DNA of 41,621 nt from an uncultured Saprospiraceae bacterium (GTDB lineage Bacteria; Bacteroidota; Bacteroidia; Chitinophagales; Saprospiraceae): positions 1 to 41,621 of the forward strand of contig CAKZQC010000011.1 of NCBI GenBank assembly GCA_937139495.1, in the 5' to 3' direction. Positions 35,087-41,621 of this stretch are shown piece after piece. The translations under genes and the position numbers were made by a program. Positions within the stretch are counted from its first letter, which is position 1, and every line of letters starts with the position of its first letter. The notes beneath the pieces are model-generated. The model was not told the DNA's origin. It made no database searches and saw only the letters and a program-made list of their open reading frames with translations.

Positions 35087-36208
35087 ATGCTCAAAATTAT
35101 TGGATTTGTATTCTTGGGGTTGATTATACTCCTCGCAGTATTAATTATCTCTATCTTATTATTTATCAAATTTGGGGCAGTATTTGGTGGAAAAATAAGT
35201 GCTGCCAAACGAAAAGAATACGAGAAGTCGCCACACTACCAAAACGGTAAGTTTCATCAAATAACAACTTATATTCCAGAAGATGTATTGCCTGATTTTG
35301 GCAACCCTGTGGAGCAGCAGCGACACGGCAAAGTACCAACAGGAGCGTATCCTTATGAGAAAATAAAGCCAGAGAGCTTACAGCGACCGCCCCAAAAAAT
35401 AAGGGTTACTTGGATGGGGCATTCTATTTTGTTGATAGAGGCGGCGGGCAAAAAAGTCCTTATTGATCCGATGTTTAGCAAAACACCTTCGCCCATACAA
35501 GGACTAGGAGGCAAGCGGTTTGCGAAAGAAATGCCTATTAGTATCCAAGATTTGCCGATTATTGATGTGGTGCTGATTACGCACGACCACTATGATCATC
35601 TGGACTATGTGTCTATCAAAAAAATAAAGAATAAAGTAAAAACATTTTTGGTGCCTTTGGGTATTTCGGCACACTTGCTCGCTTGGGGAGTCAAGCCCGA
35701 ACAAATAGAGGAACTAGATTGGTGGCAAGATAGCCATTGTCAGGGATTAGATTTTACATTGACACCCTCGCACCACTATTCTGGGCGACAGCTCAACGAC
35801 CGTTTCGCAACCCTTTGGGGTGGTTGGATTATTGCTACCCAAGACCAAAAAATATACTTGACAGGAGATGGTGGCTACGGCAATCACTTCAAGGAAGTAG
35901 GGAGGCGTTATGGTCCTTTTGATTTGGCGATGGTTGAATGTGGTCAATATTATAGAGCTTGGGCTCAGAATCATATGATACCCGAACAATCGGTACAGGC
36001 AGTAGTGGACTGCAATGCCAAACTAGTATTGCCGATACATTGGGGAGCCTTCAAGTTGGCGTTTCACCCTTGGTCGGAGCCAATTAATCGTTTTTTGGCT
36101 AAGGCACCCGAATTTCATTTAGATGTACTTACCCCGCTTATTGGGCAGTCGTTTGTAGTCGGACAACCTCCTTATCCACAAGCACATTGGTGGAAAGAAA
36201 TAGAATAG
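35087..36208 (+). CDS. membrane-anchored MBL-fold hydrolase, NAPE-PLD/UlaG-like
   Basis: 373 residues. An N-terminal membrane segment (~4-28, IGFVFLGLIILLAVLIISIL) is followed by the metallo-beta-lactamase fold: MGHSILLIEAAGKKVLIDP, the zinc motif THDHYDHLD (H-x-H-x-D-H), TPSHHYSGR, the bridging Asp in YLTGDGGYGNHF and the last His in LPIHWGAFKLAFHPW. This arrangement is that of the NAPE-hydrolysing phospholipase D/UlaG-like group, including the ~60-residue N-terminal extension (PEDVLPDFGNPVEQQRHG) typical of bacterial members. Substrate in bacteria is generally unproven; a membrane phospholipid is plausible. It stands alone, 104 bases after the ATPase gene. Confidence 0.88.
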   Translation: MLKIIGFVFLGLIILLAVLIISILLFIKFGAVFGGKISAAKRKEYEKSPHYQNGKFHQITTYIPEDVLPDFGNPVEQQRHGKVPTGAYPYEKIKPESLQRPPQKIRVTWMGHSILLIEAAGKKVLIDPMFSKTPSPIQGLGGKRFAKEMPISIQDLPIIDVVLITHDHYDHLDYVSIKKIKNKVKTFLVPLGISAHLLAWGVKPEQIEELDWWQDSHCQGLDFTLTPSHHYSGRQLNDRFATLWGGWIIATQDQKIYLTGDGGYGNHFKEVGRRYGPFDLAMVECGQYYRAWAQNHMIPEQSVQAVVDCNAKLVLPIHWGAFKLAFHPWSEPINRFLAKAPEFHLDVLTPLIGQSFVVGQPPYPQAHWWKEIE

Positions 36209-36297
36209 GTGTTTGTATGATTATGTAATATCGGTTTACTTTTCTTCTCTCGTTCTTGGATTCAATAACATTAGTGGAATAAAATTTGACAATACTA

Positions 36298-36327
36298 TTT
36301 GCAATAGCCCACTTTGTTGTATTATTG
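36298..36327 (+). promoter_or_regulatory. promoter for the OmpH pair
   Basis: TTTG (36298-36301), an 18-base spacer and TATTATTG (36320-36327) give a near match to TTTG-N19-TAnnTTTG. The leader to the ATG at 36449 would be about 115 bases. Confidence 0.45.
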
Positions 36328-36448
36328 GACGTTTTTATAGAGGAAGATTAAATAAACAATAAGGTCTATTTTCTCATTTAGAGAATAAGAAATGACCAAT
36401 AAGGGACTATTTATTGAATCAATCACAATTAATCAAATTAGTAAAGTT

Positions 36449-36958
36449 ATGAAAAAAGTAATTATGGTAGCATTCGTATTGCTACTCAGTACAGTAGCCA
36501 TGCACGCACAACGTAGTGCTTATGTTGATATGGAAAAAATTATGAGTTCTGTTCCTGAATACGAAACAGCACAGCGTCAGCTTGATCAATTGGCAGAACG
36601 TTGGAGACAAGAGATAGCTAAAGAATACGAACAAATAGAGTCGATGTATCGTGAATACCAAACTCGTGAGCCGTTGATGAGCGATGAAATGCGCAAGACA
36701 AAACAAGAGGAGATTGTCAATAAAGAAAAAGCAGTAAGAGAACTTAACAAGCAGCGTTTTGGTGCGGAGGGAGAGCTGTTTACGAAGCGTCAAAGCTTGG
36801 TGAAACCACTGCAGGAAAAAGTATATGATGCTATCAAAAAATTGGCTCAAGAACGTAAGTATGAGTTTATTTTTTCTGCGCCTGATGGTGCAACACTTAT
36901 ATACGCAGAAGACGATAAAGATTTGACCGCAGAAGTAATTCGTAGATTAACTAAATAA
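36449..36958 (+). CDS. OmpH/Skp family periplasmic chaperone
   Basis: 169 residues from the ATG at 36449, where a good signal peptide begins (MKKVIMVAFVLLLSTVAMHAQ). An in-frame ATG at 36392 adds 19 residues before it and is unlikely. The mature part begins RSAYVDMEKIMSSVPEYETAQ, the conserved Skp beginning, then a long charged coiled-coil (~40-140), then KYEFIFSAPDGATLIYAED, the body strand. Skp trimers hold unfolded outer-membrane proteins in the periplasm. In many Bacteroidota such genes follow bamA; here bamA is not in the window. The second family member follows 3 bases later. Confidence 0.92.
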   Translation: MKKVIMVAFVLLLSTVAMHAQRSAYVDMEKIMSSVPEYETAQRQLDQLAERWRQEIAKEYEQIESMYREYQTREPLMSDEMRKTKQEEIVNKEKAVRELNKQRFGAEGELFTKRQSLVKPLQEKVYDAIKKLAQERKYEFIFSAPDGATLIYAEDDKDLTAEVIRRLTK

Positions 36959-36961
36959 CAG

Positions 36962-37480
36962 ATGAAAAATACATTTTGGATACTACTCTTCTTTGGTCTT
37001 TTGGGAGCTAGTGGAGTACACGCACAACAACAGAAATATTCAGTAGTAGCCTATGTTGACGCCGATGCTATTGTTAAGGAAATGCCAGAGTACAAAGAGG
37101 CAAAAACAAAGCTGGAAGCCTATCAGAAACAACAGGTAGGCTCTGTTGATAAGGATACAAAAGAAATTGCGGTCTATTATCAAGAGGTCATGAAAAAGGT
37201 CGAAGAAGGGACGCTGACTCCTAAAGACCAAGCGGCTGCAGAAGCAAAATTGCAAGAGATGCAAGAACTGCTGCAACAAAAGCAATTGACGGTCAATGAA
37301 AGTTTGGTTAGAAAAGAAAAAGAATATACCAAGTCGATGTATGAGCGGTTTGAGAAAGCTATAAAAAAAGTAGCCATAGACAATAAGTATGATTATATAA
37401 TTGAGTCTAGATTTTTATTGCATTCTGCCAACACAGCAATTGATGCAACCGATAAGCTCAAAAAAGAATTAGGTTTATAA
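36962..37480 (+). CDS. second OmpH/Skp family periplasmic chaperone
   Basis: 172 residues. A signal peptide (MKNTFWILLFFGLLGASGVHAQ) precedes VVAYVDADAIVKEMPEYKEAKT, a coiled-coil with a Pro/Thr hinge (EEGTLTPKDQAAAEAK), and KYDYIIESRFLLHSANTAID at the end. The 3-base gap behind the first gene implies one transcript. The two paralogues may form mixed trimers or handle different clients; that is not shown. A terminator follows at 37498. Confidence 0.9.
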   Translation: MKNTFWILLFFGLLGASGVHAQQQKYSVVAYVDADAIVKEMPEYKEAKTKLEAYQKQQVGSVDKDTKEIAVYYQEVMKKVEEGTLTPKDQAAAEAKLQEMQELLQQKQLTVNESLVRKEKEYTKSMYERFEKAIKKVAIDNKYDYIIESRFLLHSANTAIDATDKLKKELGL

Positions 37481-37497
37481 TCTATAGAGCTACATGC

Positions 37498-37528
37498 TAA
37501 AAAGTCTTCCTGAATTATTTCAGGAAGG
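37498..37528 (+). terminator. intrinsic terminator of the OmpH operon
   Basis: AAAGTCTTCCTGAA pairs with TTCAGGAAGGCTTT (one G-U) around a short TTAT loop, followed by an eight-T tract. It lies about 18 bases after the stop codon. Confidence 0.88.
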
Positions 37529-37602
37529 CTTTTTTTTGTCCACTTACTTAACTAGATTGGTGGTAGTATTTTTCTGAAAAATAACCTACTTGTAATAAGT
37601 GA

Positions 37603-37645
37603 AAACAAAAAAAAACACTATCGACAATGTTGTCAATAGTGTTTT
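37603..37645 (-). terminator. terminator of tRNA-Cys
   Basis: The stem formed by 37612-37627 and 37630-37645 is complete in the minus-strand RNA with one G-U pair; in plus-strand RNA that position is a C-A mismatch, so the minus strand is intended. An A run at 37602-37615 becomes the U tract. Confidence 0.8.
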
Positions 37646-37662
37646 AGCTTTAGAAAGCTTTG

Positions 37663-37733
37663 AGGTCGGTAACGGATTTGAACCGTTGTAGCAGGTTTTG
37701 CAGACCTGTGCCTAGCCGCTCGGCCAACCGACC
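37663..37733 (-). tRNA. tRNA-Cys (GCA)
   Basis: The minus strand folds as a full cloverleaf: acceptor GGTCGGT/ACCGACC, D-stem GCC/GGC, anticodon stem CAGGT/ACCTG with loop CTGCAAA (anticodon GCA, plus 37699-37701), T-stem AACGG/CCGTT with loop TTCAAAT. The discriminator is U73, as expected for tRNA-Cys. The CCA end is not encoded. Confidence 0.97.
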
Positions 37734-37749
37734 TTCTTTCGTTGTGGTA

Positions 37750-37780
37750 CAAATATAAGAGCTTTTTTTGAAAGTGCAAA
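37750..37780 (-). promoter_or_regulatory. consensus Bacteroidota promoter of tRNA-Cys
   Basis: Read on the minus strand: TTTG (plus 37777-37780), exactly 19 bases, TATATTTG (plus 37750-37757). This is a perfect TTTG-N19-TAnnTTTG promoter ending 17 bases before the mature 5' end of the tRNA. Confidence 0.85.
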
Positions 37781-37800
37781 TTATTGTGTGATTTTATTTC

Positions 37801-37846
37801 AAAAAAAAAGCGAACTCCTATTTTCTTAGGAGTTCGCTTTTTTTTA
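37801..37846. terminator. bidirectional terminator behind the EGF-like lipoprotein gene
   Basis: A 16-bp perfect stem (AAAAAGCGAACTCCTA at 37805-37820, complement at 37827-37842) has a six-base loop with A and T runs outside. It ends the minus-strand gene at 37870. Confidence 0.9.
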
Positions 37847-37869
37847 TTGTTGCTAGGAGTAAGTATTAA

Positions 37870-38382
37870 TTACTTAACCCAAGTAGAAGTACAAGTATCA
37901 GCAGCAACAACACCAGGTACAGTTTCGTCTGTGATTACGAAAGTAACGTTAACTCTGTTAAGAGCTGCGTTGATAGTAGCATCTCCGACAGACTCTACAA
38001 AGAAATCATCATTGTCTGGCTCTTGACGTGGAATGTTGAAAGTTGAACCATTAACATTAGCTACTACGCTAGCATTGAACACATCCCAAAAGTTAGTAAT
38101 GTTCAAATCCAACAAGATAGTGTTGTTTTTAGTAGTAGTAACCGTGTAAGATGAAGAACTAGAAGCAGTACAAGCATCTGTTACTGTCCAAGAACCAATG
38201 AATTTTTCACGAATTTCAGTGTTACATAAGCCATCTACATCTTGCTCATATCCAGCAAGACATTCGCAGATACCTGCGACACAGTTTCCTTGATCACCAC
38301 AAACTACATCTTTACACTCGTCTGTATTACAAGAAGAGAGAATAAGAAGTACACCTGCGAATAAACCGATAATTTTGTTCAT
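37870..38382 (-). CDS. lipoprotein with an EGF-like domain
   Basis: 170 residues. A lipoprotein signal (MNKIIGLFAGVLLILSSC) has the lipid-accepting Cys at residue 18. Residues ~18-55 form an EGF-like module with six Cys: DECKDVVCGDQGNCVAGICE, then CLAGYEQDVDGLCN. The rest (~56-170) reads FIGSWTVTDACTASSSSSYT and later VNVTFVITDETVPGV, a beta-rich domain of the kind seen in Bacteroidota surface lipoproteins. Its ligand is unknown. It stands alone between a 668-bp gap and a terminator. A -7-like TATTTTTG (minus, plus 38493-38500) gives a leader of about 105 bases. Confidence 0.82.
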   Translation of the reverse strand: MNKIIGLFAGVLLILSSCNTDECKDVVCGDQGNCVAGICECLAGYEQDVDGLCNTEIREKFIGSWTVTDACTASSSSSYTVTTTKNNTILLDLNITNFWDVFNASVVANVNGSTFNIPRQEPDNDDFFVESVGDATINAALNRVNVTFVITDETVPGVVAADTCTSTWVK

Positions 38383-39050
38383 GTTTTTTTATTTTATGAA
38401 AGTTAGGTAAGTAAATTGTGCTGATATTATTTATACAATAACACCAACACGGAATAGTTAAATAAATACTAAAATGTATTAAGTCATTGGCACAAAAATA
38501 CGATTATATCTACAAGTTTTTAGATTTTCATCACTTTAAATACCATTTTTTTTATTGACAATTATTATACAATTAAGAACTAAAAAATGTTTTGTAGTTT
38601 AGTCACAAAATTATGAACACTATTTTTTTACTAAAGAAAAGCTATCAAACATTAGGACGAACAGGGTAGAGGAGAAGTCACATATATCTATATCCGACCA
38701 AAAAATATTGCTTGGGTTCTGAATGGAGCTATTTTTTTGGATTAATTTTATGCTCCCAAGTTATCTTAACTACGTTAACAGTTTTGTGTTAGTGTATAAT
38801 TACCATTCAAATGAGGTACAAAATTTGATACAAGTATTCTGACTGCGAAATTGTTTAATAATGTCTAACAGTGGTACAAAAACAACACCTAAATACTAGT
38901 TAAAAACTAAAACTTGCTTAAAATCTTATCTAATTGATACATTTTTGTATTTTTGTCCTCTACGCAGATTACAAGAATTAAAAAAAGCACCGAATAAAAG
39001 TTGTTCGGTATGCTAATAAAAATATAGACAACTATAACAATATTAATATT
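38383..39050. other. long intergenic region between divergent genes
   Basis: 668 AT-rich bases without a supported gene. It contains -7-like elements for both neighbours (minus, 38493-38500; plus, TATTTTTG at 38948-38955) and a possible stem CTTGGG (38711-38716)/CCCAAG (38755-38760) with an inner GAGC/GCTC. A stem ACCGAA/TTCGGT (38989-38994, 39004-39009) lies in the leader of the next gene. Nothing else was recognised. Confidence 0.5.
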
Positions 39051-39497
39051 ATGAGTTTAGAAAAATTAGTAGCCGTTAGCGGGAAGAGTGGAATTTTTAA
39101 GATGGTAGGAAATCGATCCAATGGGTTAATTTTGCAAGATTTAGATACTCAAAAGCGAATTTTTGCTTCTAGTAGATTACATCAGTTTACGCCACTCGAA
39201 TCTATTTCTATTTATACCGAAGACGAGAACCAACAAGACGAAACGGCTTCTTTAGCGATGGTATTTACCAATATGATTGATAATATGGATTTGTATCCGC
39301 CAGTATCGCCAAAGGCGAGTGGATTGGATATTAGACAATATTTTGCCAAAATACTGCCTAACTATGACAGAGATAAAGTATTGGTTTCCGATATCAAAAA
39401 AATAATTAAATGGTTCAACTACCTAACTGAAAGAAATCTTATTTCTAGAGAGTCATTGGCACCCGTAGCAGTAGAAGCAGGTGAAGAAGAAGAATAA
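39051..39497 (+). CDS. DUF5606 family protein
   Basis: 148 residues, cytoplasmic. The N-terminal part (LVAVSGKSGIFKMVGNRSNG, then LILQDLDTQKRIFASSR and LESISIYTEDE) matches the SH3-like DUF5606 domain found almost only in Bacteroidota. The C-terminal half (ILPNYDRDKVLVSDIKKIIK, WFNYL) is the helical domain usually fused to it. The tail is acidic (EAGEEEE). Function is unknown. The gene has its own promoter-like element, a ~90-base leader with a small hairpin, and a terminator. Confidence 0.88.
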   Translation: MSLEKLVAVSGKSGIFKMVGNRSNGLILQDLDTQKRIFASSRLHQFTPLESISIYTEDENQQDETASLAMVFTNMIDNMDLYPPVSPKASGLDIRQYFAKILPNYDRDKVLVSDIKKIIKWFNYLTERNLISRESLAPVAVEAGEEEE

Positions 39498-39528
39498 GAA
39501 AAATACCTTAGTGAAATAGTTTTCACTC

Positions 39529-39568
39529 AAAAACCTGCTAATTGTATCCTACGGTTAGCAGGTTTTTT
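39529..39568 (+). terminator. intrinsic terminator of the DUF5606 gene
   Basis: AAAAACCTGCTAA (39529-39541) pairs with TTAGCAGGTTTTT (39555-39567), with a 13-base loop and T run. Confidence 0.88.
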
Positions 39569-39660
39569 GCGTTATAGGTACTAGTCACCTTTTTTTTAAT
39601 TAAAATAACTTCTTGGAGTATAATCTTAGACAATACTCTTAGATACACAGGATTTTTCGT

Positions 39661-40419
39661 ATGAATTTTTATAAAAAAATACTAGTACTATTAGTATGGT
39701 TTTTGCCACTTGTAGTTTGTGGACAACACAGTCATCATTATCGAAAACCCGATATCGGGGGAGAATTGAGATTAAGTACTGGAGTAAATATTGAGTTGAA
39801 TGAAAAATGGAATTTTAGTATTGACAATCAATTTCGGTTGCATACCGAAGGGCAGGCTTTTGATCAAAATTATTTGGAATTGGGAGCTGAATATAACTTT
39901 TGGAAAAACTTGGAGGCTGGATTTAGTTATCGACTGATTTTCAAAAATGATGATAAAGGCAATGTACAGGAGGCAGAAGTTCATCACCGATTCAATTTTT
40001 TTGCTTCTTACAAATGGAAGATTGAGCGTTTTGCCCTAAAATTAAGAGGGCAGTATCAAGCCAAAAAAGAACTCTTTTGGGCAACAAATTATTTTGTAGG
40101 AGATGTTACTCGTTATTGGCGATTAAAAACAACGTTAGATTACAATTTCAAAAAATGGAAGTTAGATCCTAAAGTAAGTGTAGAATTTTTCTTACGTCCG
40201 ATTAGCTACAATAGAGATCAATACAATAAATATCGACTTTCGCTGGAGACAGGGCGAAAATTTGGCACCCAGCATCACCTTGATATTAAATATACGTACG
40301 AACGAGAGATGCGTAGCTTTAATCCAGAAGTGCTCCATATTGTCCAATTGAAATATACTTATAAAATAAAACATAAAACCCAAAAATATAAAGATAAAAA
40401 CAGCACAATAGATGAGTAG
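39661..40419 (+). CDS. DUF2490 outer-membrane beta-barrel protein
   Basis: 252 residues. A signal peptide (ending near VVCGQ) is followed by a His-rich start (HSHHYRKPD) and alternating amphipathic strands: WNFSIDNQFRLHTEG, LELGAEYNFWKNLEAGFSYR, HRFNFFASYKWKI, YRLSLETGRKFGTQHHLDIK, then YTYERE. These match DUF2490, a Bacteroidota barrel family of unknown function. After the last strand (LHIVQLKYTYKIK) it has a Lys-rich tail (HKTQKYKDKNSTIDE) that is unusual for a barrel end and overlaps the next gene by 8 bases. It is probably coupled to the CotH-family lipoprotein. Confidence 0.82.
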   Translation: MNFYKKILVLLVWFLPLVVCGQHSHHYRKPDIGGELRLSTGVNIELNEKWNFSIDNQFRLHTEGQAFDQNYLELGAEYNFWKNLEAGFSYRLIFKNDDKGNVQEAEVHHRFNFFASYKWKIERFALKLRGQYQAKKELFWATNYFVGDVTRYWRLKTTLDYNFKKWKLDPKVSVEFFLRPISYNRDQYNKYRLSLETGRKFGTQHHLDIKYTYEREMRSFNPEVLHIVQLKYTYKIKHKTQKYKDKNSTIDE

Positions 40420-41621
40420 ATATATTTTAGTAACACTGGCACTATTTATCTTTTTGGGGTGCCAAAAAGAAGATGGATTTACTTCTTCGGGGGTTCCTAT
40501 TATTACCCCAACAGGCAACGAAAAGTACCTGACGGAAGACAGCGAAGTCTTATTTCATCAAGATAGCTTTTATCGGTTTGATATTACCATTCCAGAGCGT
40601 GCTCTAGCTTTCATAGACAACGACCCCAAGGCCGAAAAATATGTAGAGGCAAGCCTAACTCTGAGGGGAGAAACGATTAGTCCTATTGGTATTCGCTACA
40701 AAGGTTCTGCGGGAGCATTTGGGATAGGACTAGAAGATGGTGGTATTTTGCAGCCTTCTAGAAAGGTAGGAACAAAGCTTTCGATGAAAATTAAAATAGA
40801 TTGGGAGCATCACCATGACGAGTTCTATGGGCAAGAAAAAATACAATTGCACGCCATGAATACGGACAAATCACAAATGCATGACCGTTTGGGCTATTGG
40901 TTATTTGGACAAATGGATGTACCCGCACCTAGAGCTACTCATGCCAAAGTTTATATTAATGGCGATTATTATGGCGTATATGCACTAGTAGAACAAATAG
41001 ATGAAGAGTTTGTGGAGCGGCATTACACCAACGATGACGGAAATTTATACAAAGAAATTTGGCCCCTCACATCCGACAACAAAAAACGTCCAATTAGTAC
41101 CTACTACAAGGCATTACGTACCAATGAACATTCAGGTGTAAGCGCTCAGTTGATTAACAATTTTGGTAAAGAACTAGAAGCTTCTTCGGATTTGGGTAGC
41201 TTACGCAATACGATCGAAGATTATATGGTTCTAGACGAAATTATCCGCTATATCGTTGTTGATCGTACCATACGCAACGATGATGGAGCATTTCATTGGT
41301 ATTGCAATGAAAGCGGCAGTATTTGCAATCCGCACAATTTTTATTGGTACGAAAACCCGAGTACACAAAAGATGCACTTGATTCCGTGGGATTTGGACAA
41401 TGCTTTTGAGAATATCATACAAGCCAACAGTACCACTGTTATTGTTAATCCTTGGAATGAAGTAGCCAACAGTTGTACGCCTTTTGTGTATATCGACGGT
41501 TACAAGCAACGTCCTGCTTATTGTGATAAATTGACCCAAGGTTGGGCAAGTTACACTTCAGAATTGGCACAAGCCAAAGCACGATTTATAGCAGGACCTT
41601 TCTCTCAACAATCAGTACATG
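40412..41621 (+). CDS. CotH-family lipoprotein, cut by the window end
   Basis: 403 codons are visible; no stop before the window ends. The ATG at 40412 overlaps the DUF2490 stop. MSRYILVTLALFIFLGC is a lipoprotein signal with Cys at residue 17. The CotH kinase-like domain shows RFDITIPERALAFID, SPIGIRYKGSAGAFG, TKLSMKIKIDWEHH, KVYINGDYYGVYALVEQIDE, and LIPWDLDNAFENI, whose DLD is the conserved acidic metal-binding segment. CotH proteins are atypical kinases in spore coats of Bacillus; in Bacteroidota they are cell-surface or periplasmic and substrates are unknown. The tight coupling to a barrel gene suggests joint action at the outer membrane. Confidence 0.88.
   Translation, partial: MSRYILVTLALFIFLGCQKEDGFTSSGVPIITPTGNEKYLTEDSEVLFHQDSFYRFDITIPERALAFIDNDPKAEKYVEASLTLRGETISPIGIRYKGSAGAFGIGLEDGGILQPSRKVGTKLSMKIKIDWEHHHDEFYGQEKIQLHAMNTDKSQMHDRLGYWLFGQMDVPAPRATHAKVYINGDYYGVYALVEQIDEEFVERHYTNDDGNLYKEIWPLTSDNKKRPISTYYKALRTNEHSGVSAQLINNFGKELEASSDLGSLRNTIEDYMVLDEIIRYIVVDRTIRNDDGAFHWYCNESGSICNPHNFYWYENPSTQKMHLIPWDLDNAFENIIQANSTTVIVNPWNEVANSCTPFVYIDGYKQRPAYCDKLTQGWASYTSELAQAKARFIAGPFSQQSVH

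Noticed and set aside
37539..37551. GTCCACTTACTTA as a second copy of MITE 1
   Set aside because: Only 12 of 13 end bases match, with no partner end or target duplication.
37784..38026. 80-codon plus-strand frame behind tRNA-Cys
   Set aside because: It spans the terminator hairpin and runs antisense to the EGF-like lipoprotein gene.

Overview
The window looks like the chromosome of a Bacteroidota bacterium, probably of the Saprospiria/Chitinophagia kind. Several things point that way: two giant secreted proteins end in type IX secretion (T9SS) C-terminal sorting domains; SprB-type repeats, PD40/OmpA fusion proteins, a DUF5606 protein and tandem OmpH/Skp genes are present; no Shine-Dalgarno sequences are evident; and promoters follow the Bacteroidota TTTG-N19-TAnnTTTG pattern, with a perfect example in front of a tRNA-Cys gene. 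The DNA is AT-rich. Species cannot be named from sequence alone.

Layout. 1-623: tail of an open frame followed at once by a small gene, a possible toxin-tail/immunity remnant. 997-8430: a 2477-residue T9SS cargo protein built from about seven ~300-residue tandem units. 8523-12717: a tight four-gene operon (Gfo/Idh/MocA oxidoreductase resembling WbpB-type sugar dehydrogenases, a His-containing membrane protein, a PAP2-like membrane protein, a PorE-like TPR/PD40/OmpA lipid- or wall-associated protein). 12741-16553: a ~161-bp MITE-like element, an ArsR regulator, a TPR protein, a membrane protein, an FAD-linked oxidase and a second MITE. 16553-24296 (minus): a TspO-like protein and a barrel protein, then six genes for surface glycan synthesis (epimerase, three glycosyltransferases, a 2OG-Fe(II) oxygenase, a UDP-HexNAc 2-epimerase), divergent from a UDP-sugar dehydrogenase (24543-25835). 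26001-28178: a second PD40/OmpA protein, with a third MITE inserted at its stop codon. 28598-34231: a second T9SS cargo protein (MAM, two CARDB-plus-beta-helix modules, Ig-like, SprB repeats). 34356-37480: a LolD-like ATPase, an MBL-fold hydrolase and two OmpH chaperones. 37663-37733: tRNA-Cys. 37870-41621: an EGF-like lipoprotein, a 668-bp gap, DUF5606, DUF2490 and the start of a CotH-family lipoprotein.

How it fits together. Much of the window concerns the cell envelope: secreted adhesin-like proteins, outer-membrane/periplasmic scaffolds of the PorE type, periplasmic chaperones and sugar-nucleotide enzymes. The dehydrogenase, the WbpB-like oxidoreductase and the 2-epimerase could be three steps of the UDP-diacetamido-uronate (Wbp) route, which in Porphyromonas gingivalis provides sugar for anchoring T9SS cargo. 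That link is inference. The least expected structure is a set of three ~160-bp inverted-repeat elements sitting directly behind gene 3' ends, two of which share a central core at matched spacing but have different terminal repeats.
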